A stretch of DNA of 64,000 nucleotides from Stenotrophomonas bentonitica (GCF_002887735.1 NZ_PKQP01000007.1:153036-217035); one strand, 5' to 3'. Shown: positions 51,307-60,456, numbered from the stretch's first letter. Translations and numbers: made by a program. The notes: generated by a model not told the origin, from the sequence alone.

Positions 51307-52440
51307 ATGCCATTTGAAGCCAAGCCGGAAGGCGCGGTCCTCCCGGTCCTGGAACCGGGTTACCTGTCCATCCGCGCGCTGCGCAAGGAGTTCGACGGCT
51401 TCGTCGCGCTCGACGACGTCACCCTGGACGTGCGCAAGGGCGAGATCTTCGCGCTGCTGGGAGGCTCGGGCAGCGGCAAATCGACGCTGCTGCGCTGTCT
51501 GGGCGGCTTCGAGACTCCCACCCAGGGCACCATCGACCTGGACGGCCAGCGCATCAACGCGCTGCCGCCGTACCAGCGCCCGATCAACATGATGTTCCAG
51601 TCCTATGCGCTGTTCCCGCACATGACGGTGGAGCAGAACATCGCCTTCGGCCTGAAGCAGGACGGCATGGCCCGCGATGCGATCAATCGCCGTGTCGGCG
51701 AGATGCTGGAGCTGGTGCAGTTGACCAAGCTGGCCAAGCGCAAACCGCACCAGCTCTCCGGTGGCCAGCAGCAGCGCGTGGCGCTGGCGCGGTCGCTGGC
51801 CAAGGGTCCGAAGCTGCTGTTGCTGGATGAGCCGATGGGCGCGCTGGACAAGAAGCTGCGCTCGCAGATGCAGCTGGAGCTGGTCAACATCATCGAGACC
51901 ACCGGGGTGACCTGCGTGATGGTCACCCACGATCAGGAAGAAGCCATGACCATGGCCACCCGGATCGCGGTGATGGATGCCGGCTGGATCCAGCAGGTCG
52001 GCAAGCCGGATGAAATCTACGAACAGCCGGCCAACCGGTTCGTGGCCGAGTTCATCGGTTCGGTGAACCTGTTCGACGGGGTGCTCGATGAGGACCTGCC
52101 CGAATACGTCACCGTGCGCACGCCGCTGTTCCCTGCGCCGATCTACGTCGCCCACGGCATCACCGGCTACGAAGGCCAGCCGGTAGCCTTCGCGCTGCGC
52201 CCGGAGAAGGTGATGATCGGCAAGGACGAACCGGCCGGCGACACCAACAAGGCGCAGGGCGTGATCGAGGAGATCGCCTACTTCGGCAGCCACTCGGTGT
52301 TCCATGTGCGCCTGCCGAGCGGGGCCAAGGTGCTGTCCAACTTTGCCAACTCGCAGCGCTGGGCCAGCGATGGCCTGACCTGGGGCGACACCGTCTGGGT
52401 GCACTGGCGCGACAACGACGGCGTGGTGCTGACCTCATGA
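51307..52440 (+). CDS. potG: Polyamine ABC transporter ATP-binding protein
   Basis: 377 residues, the length of E. coli PotG. Start ATG 51307 with GGAG nine bases upstream; the frame is open further back to 51238. Walker A LLGGSGSGKST, Q-loop FQSYALFP, signature LSGGQQQR, Walker B LLLDEPMGALD, H-loop VTHDQEEA, then the TOBE domain (residues about 290-370: RPEKVMIG, VIEEIAYFGSHSVFHVRLPSG). Energises PotHI. Overlaps potH by 4 bases. Confidence 0.96.
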   Translation: MPFEAKPEGAVLPVLEPGYLSIRALRKEFDGFVALDDVTLDVRKGEIFALLGGSGSGKSTLLRCLGGFETPTQGTIDLDGQRINALPPYQRPINMMFQSYALFPHMTVEQNIAFGLKQDGMARDAINRRVGEMLELVQLTKLAKRKPHQLSGGQQQRVALARSLAKGPKLLLLDEPMGALDKKLRSQMQLELVNIIETTGVTCVMVTHDQEEAMTMATRIAVMDAGWIQQVGKPDEIYEQPANRFVAEFIGSVNLFDGVLDEDLPEYVTVRTPLFPAPIYVAHGITGYEGQPVAFALRPEKVMIGKDEPAGDTNKAQGVIEEIAYFGSHSVFHVRLPSGAKVLSNFANSQRWASDGLTWGDTVWVHWRDNDGVVLTS

Positions 52441-53348
52441 GCGCGACCGGCTGGAAGCGCTGGCTCCCGGGCACGCGCGCCGGCGTGATCGCCGCGCCGT
52501 ACCTGTGGCTGCTGCTGTTCTTCGCGGTGCCGTTCGTGATCATCCTGATGATCTCCTTCGCGCGCACCCAGGTCGGCTCACCGCCGTACACCTGGCTGCT
52601 GGAGTACGTGGACGGCGCCTTCTCGCTCAAGCTCAACCTGGGCAGCTATGCGGCCCTGGTCAAGGACAACCAGTACCTGCTGGCCTACCTGAGCTCGATC
52701 AAGATCGCGGTCATCTCGACCCTGCTCACGCTGTTGATCGGCTACCCGATGGCGTATGTGATCTCGCGGATGAGCCCGGCCGCGCGCAACGTGGCGATGA
52801 TGCTGGTGGTGCTGCCCTCGTGGACCTCGTTCCTGATCCGGGTGTATGCGTGGATCGGCATCCTGGACCGCAACGGCCTGCTCAACCAGCTGCTGCTCAA
52901 GCTCGGCCTGATCGATGCGCCGCTGCAGATCCTGTACACCCCGACCGCCGCCTACATCGGCATCGTTTACTGCTACCTGCCGTTCATGGTGCTGCCGCTG
53001 TACGCCAACCTGGTGAAGCTGGACAACCGCCTGCTGGAAGCGGCCTACGACCTCGGCGCCAAGCCGTGGCAGGCCTTCGTGCGGATCACATTGCCGCTCT
53101 CGCGCACCGGCATCATCGCCGGCTGCATGCTGGTGATGATCCCGGCGGTAGGGGAGTTCGTGATTCCGGAAATGCTCGGCGGGCCGGATACGCTGATGAT
53201 CGGCCGCGTGCTGTGGGGCGAGTTCTTCAACAACCGCGACTGGCCGACGGCCTCGGCGGTGGCGATCGTGATGCTGGCCCTACTGCTGGTGCCGATCCTG
53301 CTGTTCAACCGCATGCAGCAGCGCGAGCTGGAAGGAAAGCTGGCATGA
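52437..53348 (+). CDS. potH: Polyamine ABC transporter permease PotH
   Basis: 303 residues, six predicted helices and the EAA loop EAAYDLGAKPWQAFVRITLPLSRTGIIAGCMLVMIPAVGEFVIPEMLGG. The order potF-G-H-I and the ATGA overlaps on both sides are canonical. Confidence 0.96.
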   Translation: MSATGWKRWLPGTRAGVIAAPYLWLLLFFAVPFVIILMISFARTQVGSPPYTWLLEYVDGAFSLKLNLGSYAALVKDNQYLLAYLSSIKIAVISTLLTLLIGYPMAYVISRMSPAARNVAMMLVVLPSWTSFLIRVYAWIGILDRNGLLNQLLLKLGLIDAPLQILYTPTAAYIGIVYCYLPFMVLPLYANLVKLDNRLLEAAYDLGAKPWQAFVRITLPLSRTGIIAGCMLVMIPAVGEFVIPEMLGGPDTLMIGRVLWGEFFNNRDWPTASAVAIVMLALLLVPILLFNRMQQRELEGKLA

Positions 53349-54190
53349 GCATGGTGCGCAGCAACCGCTGGCTGGGCTGGAGCCTGCTCGGGCTGGGCTT
53401 CGCCTTCCTGTACCTGCCTATCCTGTTGTTGATGGTGTATTCCTTCAACGCCTCCAAGCTGGCCACGGTGTGGTCGGGCTTCTCCACGCGCTGGTACGGT
53501 GAGCTGTTCAACAACCGCCAGATCCTGGACGCGCTGTGGATCAGCCTGAAGGTCGCATTCTGGACCGCCTGCGCGGCCACCGTGCTCGGCACGATGGCGG
53601 CGATGGTGATGACCCGCATGCGCCGCTTCCCCGGCAAGACCCTGTTCGGGGCGTTGATCACCGCACCGCTGGTGATGCCGGAAGTGATCCTGGGCTTCTC
53701 GCTGATGACCCTGCTGGTGGCGATGGGCGGCATCCCCGGCTTTCCCAGCCGCGGCGTGACCAGCATCTGGATCGCGCACGTCACCTTCACCCTGTCCTTC
53801 GTGACCGTGGTGGTGTCTTCGCGGCTGCAGGAGCTGGACCGCTCGCTGGAGGAGGCCGCCATGGATCTCGGCGCGAGCCGGCTCAAGGTGTTCTTCCAGA
53901 TCACCCTGCCGATCATCGCCCCGGCGCTGGTGGCCGGCTGGCTGCTGGCGTTCACGCTCTCCCTTGATGACGTGGTGATCGCCAGCTTCGTGGCCGGGCC
54001 GAACTCCACGACCTTGCCGATGAAGGTGTTCTCCTCGGTGCGGATGGGCATCAAGCCGGAGATCAACGCGCTGGCCACCTTGATGGTGCTGGCGGTGTCG
54101 ATCGCGGCGGTGGTCGGCTGGTACATCACTGCCCGGGCGGAAAAGCGCCGCCAGCGTGACATGCAGATGGCACTGCAGGACCCCAGCTGA
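53345..54190 (+). CDS. potI: Polyamine ABC transporter permease PotI
   Basis: 281 residues, E. coli PotI length. Start ATG 53345 inside the potH stop. Six helices with EAA loop EEAAMDLGASRLKVFFQITLPIIAPALVAGWLLAFTLSLDDVVIASFVAGPN, typical of PotI/PotC. Ends the transporter operon; a Sad-like dehydrogenase gene follows 116 bases later on the same strand. Confidence 0.96.
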   Translation: MSMVRSNRWLGWSLLGLGFAFLYLPILLLMVYSFNASKLATVWSGFSTRWYGELFNNRQILDALWISLKVAFWTACAATVLGTMAAMVMTRMRRFPGKTLFGALITAPLVMPEVILGFSLMTLLVAMGGIPGFPSRGVTSIWIAHVTFTLSFVTVVVSSRLQELDRSLEEAAMDLGASRLKVFFQITLPIIAPALVAGWLLAFTLSLDDVVIASFVAGPNSTTLPMKVFSSVRMGIKPEINALATLMVLAVSIAAVVGWYITARAEKRRQRDMQMALQDPS

Positions 54191-54306
54191 ACGGTGCCGG
54201 GGCAGGCCGCTGCTGCGACGCTGTGTCGCGGCGTTCACCCTGATCCGGCAACATCCGGCTCACGAGGGCGGGCGCACAATGCGGGTCTGACTTTCGGAGA
54301 CCCGCG

Positions 54307-55671
54307 ATGACCGCTGACATCATCAATCCCGCGACCGGCCAGGTCACCTACCGCCATGAACTGCTCACCGCCAAGGAGGTCGAGCAGCGCCTGGCCGCTG
54401 CCGCCGATGCCTTCCCGGCATGGGCGGCGCGTTCGCTGCAGGAGCGCGGGGCGATCCTGCGCGCGATTGCCGCCCAGCTGCGCCAACGCAAGGGCGACCT
54501 CCAGCACGCGATGACCACCGAGATGGGCAAGCTCAAGGTGGAGGCGCTGGGTGAGATCGAAAAATGTGCCGAGGCCTGCGAGTTCTACGCCGACCATGCC
54601 GCTGACTACCTCAAGCCGCAGCTGATCGATACCGAAGCCCAGCGCAGCTACGTGCGCTATGAGCCGATCGGCTGCGTGTTCTCGGTGATGCCCTGGAACT
54701 TCCCGATCTGGCAGGTGTTCCGCTTCCTCGCGCCGGCGTTCATGGCCGGCAACGTGGCCCTGCTCAAGCACGCCAGCAACGTGCCGCAGTGCGCCGACCT
54801 GATCCTGGCGGTGTGCCGCGACGGCGGCCTGCCCGAAGGCGTGTTCGATGTGCTGCACATCGACAACGACCAGGCCGCCGAAGTGCTGCGCGACAAGCGG
54901 GTCAAAGCGGTAACGCTGACCGGCAGCGAGCGCGCCGGGCGCTCCATCGCGGCCAACGCCGGCGACCAGCTCAAGAAGTGCGTGATGGAACTGGGCGGCA
55001 GCGATGCCTTCGTGGTGCTGGACGATGCCGATCTCGAAAAGACGGTGGCTGCAGCAGTGAAGTCACGCTTCGACAACAGCGGGCAGACCTGCATCGCGGC
55101 CAAGCGGTTCATCGTGGTCGATGCGATCGCCGATGCGTTCGTGGAGAAGTTCGTCGCCGCTGCAGGCAAGCGCGTCTACGGGGATCCGCAGGACGAGAAC
55201 ACCACGCTGGCCCCGATGGCGCGCGCGGACCTGCGCGACGAACTGCACAAGCAGGTGCAGGACAGCATCGCCAAGGGCGCCAAGCTGCTGCTGGGCGGCG
55301 AGCCGGTGGCCGGTTCGCATGCTGGCTATCCGGCAACGATCCTGGACAACGTCACCCCCGGCATGCCGGCCTACGACGAAGAACTGTTCGGCCCGGCCGC
55401 GGCGATCCTGCGGGTCAGCGATGACGCCGAAGCGCTGCGCGTGGCCAATGACACCACTTTCGGCCTGGGCGGCAGCGTGTGGACCACCGATGCGGCCCGT
55501 GGCGAAGCCATCGCCCAACAGCTGGAATGTGGTGCCGCCTTCGTCAACGCCATCGTCAAGAGCGACGTGCGCCTCCCCTTCGGCGGCAGCAAACGTTCCG
55601 GCTTCGGCCGCGAACTCGCCGAGCATGGCATCCATGAGTTCATGAACATCAAGACCGTTTACGTCGCCTGA
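54307..55671 (+). CDS. sad: Succinate-semialdehyde dehydrogenase (Sad/YneI-like)
   Basis: 454 residues, close to E. coli Sad (462). ALDH fold: VFSVMPWNFPIWQVFRFLAPAFMAGNVALLKHA, catalytic Glu in MELGGSDAFVVLDD and Cys in NSGQTCIAAKRF, C-terminal LPFGGSKRSGFGRELAEHGIHEFMNIKTV. The short N-terminus (NPATGQV) is typical of this group. Converts succinate semialdehyde to succinate, the last step of putrescine/GABA breakdown. The GABA aminotransferase expected between PuuD and this enzyme is not in the window unless the omega-amino acid aminotransferase at 36 kb does it. Confidence 0.9.
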   Translation: MTADIINPATGQVTYRHELLTAKEVEQRLAAAADAFPAWAARSLQERGAILRAIAAQLRQRKGDLQHAMTTEMGKLKVEALGEIEKCAEACEFYADHAADYLKPQLIDTEAQRSYVRYEPIGCVFSVMPWNFPIWQVFRFLAPAFMAGNVALLKHASNVPQCADLILAVCRDGGLPEGVFDVLHIDNDQAAEVLRDKRVKAVTLTGSERAGRSIAANAGDQLKKCVMELGGSDAFVVLDDADLEKTVAAAVKSRFDNSGQTCIAAKRFIVVDAIADAFVEKFVAAAGKRVYGDPQDENTTLAPMARADLRDELHKQVQDSIAKGAKLLLGGEPVAGSHAGYPATILDNVTPGMPAYDEELFGPAAAILRVSDDAEALRVANDTTFGLGGSVWTTDAARGEAIAQQLECGAAFVNAIVKSDVRLPFGGSKRSGFGRELAEHGIHEFMNIKTVYVA

Positions 55672-55682
55672 TGCCATGAACC

Positions 55683-55857
55683 GGGTAGTGCCGTCCGCTG
55701 GCCGGCTCACGCCCATGCCCCGGACGGCCGCGAACATCAGATAAGGGTCATGCCACCGGAGGAGCCGGCCAGCGGCCGGCACTACCCACCGTCGTGGCCA
55801 GCCGTCGCCCGCCGTAGCGAGCAACGGTCACCACCGTAGCGACCAACGGTCGCTGCC
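55683..55857. repeat. Cluster of four SMAG/REP-like elements
   Basis: An inverted pair (55683-55708, GGTAGTGCCGTCCGCTGG on to CTCAC; 55761-55787, its reverse-oriented relative ending CACTACCC) is followed by two direct copies of a different type (55814-55831 and 55836-55857, GTAGCGASCAACGGTC with S = G or C). They fill the gap between convergent sad and corA. Confidence 0.8.
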
Positions 55858-56864
55858 TAAAGCCAGCGCGCGCGCTTGAACAACCGGTACAGGCCCACGC
55901 ACACCGCACCCACGCCGATGATCATCGCCGGGTACGCCCACGGCTTGTCGAGCTCGGGCATGTGCGTGAAGTTCATGCCGTACCAACTGGTGATCAGGGT
56001 CGGGGCGGCCAGCAGCGCCGCCCACGCACCCAGGCGCTTGACAGTCTCGCCCTGGGCCAGGGTGACCAGCGAGAGGTTCACGCTCAGCGCGGTGCCCAGC
56101 ATTTCGCGCAGGGTGTCGATCACATCGCTGATCCGTACCGCGTGGTCGTGCACGTCGCGCAGGTACAGCTTCACTTCGTCCGGCACCAGGTCACCCTGGT
56201 AGCGCTTGATCTGCGAGAGCATGTCCTGCAGCGGCGCCACGGCCATGCGCATCTTGTTGAGCTCGCGCTTGAGCTCGTACAGGCGCACCACGGTGTGGCG
56301 TTTGTAGTTGTCGGAGAAGATGTCCTTCTCCAGCAGTTCCAGCGTGTCGCGGTAGCGCTGGGTGATCGGCAGGTAGTTGTCGACCACGAAATCCAGCACC
56401 GCGTACAGGCAGTACGAGGGCCCCATGGTGCGCAGCAGCTCCGGCTCGCGCTCCACGCGGGCGCGCGGGGCGGCATAGGAGAGCGACGCGCCGTGCCGCA
56501 CCGTGACCAGGAAGCGCGGGCCGAGGAAGGCGTGCGTTTCGCCGTAACGGATCCGCTCGTCCACCATCTGCGCGGTGGTCACCACCACGAACAGCGAATT
56601 GCCGTAGGCCTCGACCTTGGGCCGCTGGTGCGCGTTGCGGGCGTCCTCGATGGCCAGCGAATGCAGGCCGAATTCTTCCTGCAGTTTCAGCAGCACGCTG
56701 TCATCGGGCTCGTACAGGCCGACCCAGACGAAGCCGTTGTCGCTGGCGATCACATCGCTGATCGCATCCAGGCTGATGTCGTGGCGTTTGCCCTGGTCAT
56801 CGTAGTGAACGCAGTTGATGACGCAGGCGGGGTTATCGGGTGTGACGGTATCCATGGCGGGCAT
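55857..56864 (-). CDS. corA: Magnesium/cobalt transporter CorA
   Basis: 335 residues. Soluble N-terminal funnel domain, long stalk helix, then two C-terminal membrane helices joined by the pore motif YGMNF (GMN). VWVGLYEPDDSVLLKLQEEFGLHSLAIEDARNAHQRPKVEAYGNSLFVVVTTAQM is CorA-typical. Alternative start Met4 (56855). Six bases after the DUF4105 gene, downstream of corC, so Mg2+ related genes are together. Confidence 0.95.
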   Translation of the reverse strand: MPAMDTVTPDNPACVINCVHYDDQGKRHDISLDAISDVIASDNGFVWVGLYEPDDSVLLKLQEEFGLHSLAIEDARNAHQRPKVEAYGNSLFVVVTTAQMVDERIRYGETHAFLGPRFLVTVRHGASLSYAAPRARVEREPELLRTMGPSYCLYAVLDFVVDNYLPITQRYRDTLELLEKDIFSDNYKRHTVVRLYELKRELNKMRMAVAPLQDMLSQIKRYQGDLVPDEVKLYLRDVHDHAVRISDVIDTLREMLGTALSVNLSLVTLAQGETVKRLGAWAALLAAPTLITSWYGMNFTHMPELDKPWAYPAMIIGVGAVCVGLYRLFKRARWL

Positions 56865-56870
56865 CGTGCG

Positions 56871-58127
56871 TCAGCGGCCCGTGACGGGCAGGTCACGGCG
56901 GCCCAGCGTCCACGCCAGCGCCACGTGGATCGGCAGCAGCAACACGATCCACTGCAGGTTGTACTGCGCCTGCAGGGTCAGCCAGTGCAGCACCAGCCCC
57001 AGCAGGGACAGCCCGGCCACCGCCCACAGCACGATCCGGAACCACGCGCGCGGCACGCGGCCGCGCAGCAGGGTGACCGCGGCGGGGACAAGCAGCAGGC
57101 ACAGCGGCGAGAGCTGCAGCAGGTTGCGGTTGGCCCAGGCGGCCTGGTGCGCGCTGAAGCCCCACAGGTAGGTCAGCAGAGCGCCGCCAATACCGCAGAA
57201 CAGCCAGAACGGCAGCGCGAGGCCACCAAGCAGACGACGCCGGCGCCGCAGGGCGACCACGCCTGCGGCAGCGATCAGGCCGCACAGCAGCCACGGCCAC
57301 CAGCGGCGGGGAGACTCGCTCGGTTCCGGCGCGATCCGGTGCGGCAGCAGTTCCTGCTCGGCCTGCACCAGCGGGCGCCCTTCGCTGTTGCGGACCTGGC
57401 GCAGCGCATCGGCCAGCCGCATCGGGACGAACGCTTCCTGCCAGCGCGACAGCGGCTGGTCGGCAAACGGGCCCAGGCCGATATCGAAGCCCAGCCACAT
57501 CCACGGCGAGGGCGAGGCCAGGCGTACCGATTCACTGCGGTAGGTGTTGCCGCGCGAGCGCCCTGACAGCTGCGAATGCAGGCCGCCACCGAGGGCACCA
57601 TCGATCGCATCGCGGACCATGGTGGCGCAGTTGGCGGTGTAGTAATCGTAGTGGTAACGCGCGTTTTCCGGCTTGGCGCGCTCGGCCAGCGATTCGGCCA
57701 GGGTGCGCGACTGCGCGGGCGTCAGATCCAGCCACTGCACGCTCGCACCGCGGCCGCTCTCCTGGTAGTACGACAGGTCCTGCCCGAGCGGCAGCGCGAC
57801 CAGGTAATACATCATGTCGCCGCGCACGAAGTTGCCGATGAAATCGGACTCGCTCGGGTCGAAGTAACCGAAGTTGTAGGAGGTCGCTTCGCCAGTGACC
57901 GGATCGACCACCACCAGCGCGTCATGCCCGAAGCGTTCGAAGAAGATCTCGCCCGGCTGCATGGTGACCACGCCGATGCGCGGCGCCTCGCCGGCAGGTG
58001 CCGCGGTGGCGGGCGCGGGCGCGGCATCCTGCGCGGCCAGCGCCCCGAAGGGCAGGCTGGCCATCGCAAGCAGCGACAACACGAACAACAGGCGGCACAG
58101 CGACCACCGATTCAAAGGGGGCCGCAT
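56871..58127 (-). CDS. DUF4105 (Lnb-type N-terminal domain) membrane protein
   Basis: 418 residues from ATG 58127. A TTG at 58139 overlapping corC is also open but MRPPLNRWSLCRLLFVLSLLAMASLPFGALA is a proper leader. A periplasmic domain of about 230 residues contains FERFGHDALVVVD (His68) and YYTANCATMVRDAIDG (Cys167), the conserved His/Cys expected for a thiol acyltransferase/hydrolase; then five or so membrane helices (290-410). Family knowledge: DUF4105 includes the N-terminal domain of Lnb, a lipoprotein N-acyltransferase found outside the Lnt group. It sits next to corC, where E. coli has lnt. Confidence 0.85.
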   Translation of the reverse strand: MRPPLNRWSLCRLLFVLSLLAMASLPFGALAAQDAAPAPATAAPAGEAPRIGVVTMQPGEIFFERFGHDALVVVDPVTGEATSYNFGYFDPSESDFIGNFVRGDMMYYLVALPLGQDLSYYQESGRGASVQWLDLTPAQSRTLAESLAERAKPENARYHYDYYTANCATMVRDAIDGALGGGLHSQLSGRSRGNTYRSESVRLASPSPWMWLGFDIGLGPFADQPLSRWQEAFVPMRLADALRQVRNSEGRPLVQAEQELLPHRIAPEPSESPRRWWPWLLCGLIAAAGVVALRRRRRLLGGLALPFWLFCGIGGALLTYLWGFSAHQAAWANRNLLQLSPLCLLLVPAAVTLLRGRVPRAWFRIVLWAVAGLSLLGLVLHWLTLQAQYNLQWIVLLLPIHVALAWTLGRRDLPVTGR

Positions 58128-58135
58128 GGCGTGGG

Positions 58136-59017
58136 TCAATCCTCGTTGTGGGTGTCGGGCGGCAGCACGGTCACGTGGAACGCCTGCACGCGGCGGGCAT
58201 CGGCACGCGCCACCCGGAACACGAAGCGGTCCAGGGTGAGCTCATCGCCGGTTTCGGGCAGGTGCCCGATCGCCTCGGTGACCAGGCCACCGATGGTGTC
58301 GTAGTCATCGTCGGGGAAGGTGGCGCCGAAGCGCTCGTTGAAATCCTCGATCGCGGTCAACGCGTCGACCACGTACTGGCCATCGGCCTGGATCGCGATC
58401 TGCGAGGTGTGGTCCTCGGCCTCGTCATGCTCGTCGTCGATCTCGCCGACGATCTGCTCCAGCACGTCCTCGATGGTGACCAGCCCGGCGACACCGCCGT
58501 ACTCGTCCACCACGATGGCCATGTGGTTGCGCGAGAGCCGGAACTCCTTCAGCAGCACGTTGAGCTTCTTGGCCTCGGGGATCAGTACCGCCGGGCGCAG
58601 CAGCTCACGGATGTTGGCCGGCCCGTTGTCGGCGACCACGCCGCGCAGCAGGTCCTTGGCCAGCAGGATGCCGAGGATGTCGTCCTTGTTGTCGCCGTGC
58701 ACCGGGAAGCGCGAATGGCCGGATTCGACCACCTGCTTCATCAGTTCAAGGAAGGGGGCTTCGACCGGCAGGGAGACCATCTGCGAGCGCGAGATCATCA
58801 CGTCGCCGACGGTGAGCTCGGCCACCGAAATGGCGCCCTCCATCATCCGCAGCGTGTCCGCGGCGATCAGGCCGTCTTCGTGCGCGGTGTGCAGTACCGC
58901 CACCAGCTCGTCGCGGGTGTGGGGTTCGCCGGAGAAGGCAGAGGTCAGGCGTTCGAGCCAGCTGCGCTTCTTTTCATTGTGCTCCTGCGCGGAGCTACTA
59001 CTGTCGTCTTCAGACAT
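58136..59017 (-). CDS. corC: CorC/YbeX family CBS-domain protein
   Basis: 293 residues, soluble, YbeX length. Two CBS domains (about 65-190: VGDVMISRSQMVSLPVEAPFLELMKQVVESGHSRFPVHG and FRLSRNHMAIVVDEYGGVAGLVTIEDVLEQIVGEIDDEHD), then a CorC_HlyC domain (FNERFGATFPDDDYDTIGGLVTEAIGHLPETGDEL). Linked to Mg2+/Co2+ homeostasis and to ribosome-related functions in E. coli. An acidic Ser-rich N-terminus (MSEDDSSSSAQE). Confidence 0.94.
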   Translation of the reverse strand: MSEDDSSSSAQEHNEKKRSWLERLTSAFSGEPHTRDELVAVLHTAHEDGLIAADTLRMMEGAISVAELTVGDVMISRSQMVSLPVEAPFLELMKQVVESGHSRFPVHGDNKDDILGILLAKDLLRGVVADNGPANIRELLRPAVLIPEAKKLNVLLKEFRLSRNHMAIVVDEYGGVAGLVTIEDVLEQIVGEIDDEHDEAEDHTSQIAIQADGQYVVDALTAIEDFNERFGATFPDDDYDTIGGLVTEAIGHLPETGDELTLDRFVFRVARADARRVQAFHVTVLPPDTHNED

Positions 59018-59081
59018 CTCTGGAAAAAAGGCACCCGGCAGGCCGGGCGTTGGATTTAGTCTATCAGGATGCGAGGGCCTG

Positions 59082-59675
59082 TCAGCGCCTCGCCGCCGCC
59101 GGGTTCACGCCCGGCGAGGGGGCCGCGGTGGGGCTGGCCGGCGGTGTTTCCTCCTCCGGCGGCAGGTCCAGGCTGTAGGTGCAGCCGGCCAGGGTCTTGC
59201 CCGGGTGGGAGTTGACCGTGGACAGGCTCAGGATCACCGATTCGATCAGGGCCTCGCCGGTCCGCGGGTCGGTCACGTCGCGGCTGACCAGCTCGCGCCC
59301 GGCCATGAATTTCCGGGGGGTGTCCACGCCGTCTTCCAGGGCCAGGCGCTTGGCCAGCGGGCGCGGGTCGGCCAGGTCCAGGATGGCCATGATGCTGGCC
59401 CCGGCGACGGCGATGTACTCGGCGCGCTCGCCGAACACCGTGATCGGCGCGGCCAGGCGGAATTCGGTCATGAACTGGTTGGTCTGCGGCAGCGGCTGCA
59501 GGCCGTTGGCGACTGCCTTGAGCGGGTCGGCCACGACCGGGGCCACCGCCTCGTAGTCGCTCACGCGCTGGCGGCATTCGATCAGGGCGGGCAGGTCCAG
59601 CGGTGGCGCTTCGGCGAAGGCCGGGGCGGAAAGCACGGCCAGCAGGGCCAGGCAGGCAGGTCGCAACGAGGTCAT
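59082..59675 (-). CDS. Secreted hypothetical protein
   Basis: 197 residues from ATG 59675: leader MTSLRPACLALLAVLSAPAFA|EAPP. Conserved-looking core LPALIECRQRVSDYEAVAPVVADPLKAVANGLQPL, QFMTEFRLAAPITVFGERAEYIAVAGASIMAIL, and VNSHPGKTLAGCTYSLDLP; two Cys could form a disulfide. Pro/Ala-rich tail. No family recognised. Located between ybeY and corC, genes that are adjacent in many bacteria. Confidence 0.78.
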   Translation of the reverse strand: MTSLRPACLALLAVLSAPAFAEAPPLDLPALIECRQRVSDYEAVAPVVADPLKAVANGLQPLPQTNQFMTEFRLAAPITVFGERAEYIAVAGASIMAILDLADPRPLAKRLALEDGVDTPRKFMAGRELVSRDVTDPRTGEALIESVILSLSTVNSHPGKTLAGCTYSLDLPPEEETPPASPTAAPSPGVNPAAARR

Positions 59676-59757
59676 CGGAACAGGTCCATCAACAAAGGCG
59701 TGCAGCGCACGGACGCGGCGTCGATCATAGCGGGGGGCGGCCCGCCATGGCAGGCCG

Positions 59758-60456
59758 TCAGCGACGGCGCAGCAGCCAGCGCACGGTGGCGGTGAAGGTG
59801 ACCACCGCGATCCCCGCCGCACACAGCAGCAGCACCACCGCACCCAGGTGGATCAGCGCGGGGGCGCCGGCGGTGGAGGCGACCAGCCCGCGCCCGAATA
59901 CCAGTGCGAAGGCGGCGGCCAGCACGAACAGCAGGGCGACCTGCACCGGCCGGGCACGGAAGGTCGACGATTGGGCCGGTCGGGCACCATCGCGCCGCGA
60001 ACAGGCATACAGCGTCCGCCACCCCAGGGGAGCGGCCAGCGCGGCCGCCAGGCCTGACCAGGCCACCACGCTGAAGCCGCTGGCGGTGAGCGTTGCCCCG
60101 CCCGGGTCGGCCAGCAGATGGGGCAGGATCAGGCCCGCGAACAGGCACGTGAGGGTGCCACCGATGAACACGGCCACTGACAGCGTCGCCAGCCGGCGGG
60201 TCCAGCTCGCGGACAACGGCGCGCGCCGTTGCCGGGCCGCCCACCAGCTGCGTGACGGCGCCAATGACAGCAAGGCGATCACCGCCGACAGCGCCAGCAT
60301 GCCCATCCGGATGGCGCCGGGATCACGCCCCGCCGGGGCCAGTGCGGTCAGGCCTGGCGCGCCCAGGGCGGAATACACCCCCGCCAGCAGGGACAAGGCG
60401 AGCAGTGCAGGGCCCAGGGCGGAGCGTCGATCAGGCATCGGCATGGCGGCATACAT
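59758..60456 (-). CDS. Multi-pass membrane protein of unknown function
   Basis: 232 residues, six predicted helices (ALGPALLALSLLAGVYSAL; MGMLALSAVIALLSLAP; LATLSVAVFIGGTLTCLFAGLILP; FSVVAWSGLAAALAAPLG; ALLFVLAAAFALVFGRGLV; VVLLLCAAGIAVVTFTATV) with Arg-rich cytoplasmic loops. No family recognised. Starts 43 bases after ybeY. Alternative start at Met5 or Met7. Confidence 0.65.
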   Translation of the reverse strand: MYAAMPMPDRRSALGPALLALSLLAGVYSALGAPGLTALAPAGRDPGAIRMGMLALSAVIALLSLAPSRSWWAARQRRAPLSASWTRRLATLSVAVFIGGTLTCLFAGLILPHLLADPGGATLTASGFSVVAWSGLAAALAAPLGWRTLYACSRRDGARPAQSSTFRARPVQVALLFVLAAAFALVFGRGLVASTAGAPALIHLGAVVLLLCAAGIAVVTFTATVRWLLRRR

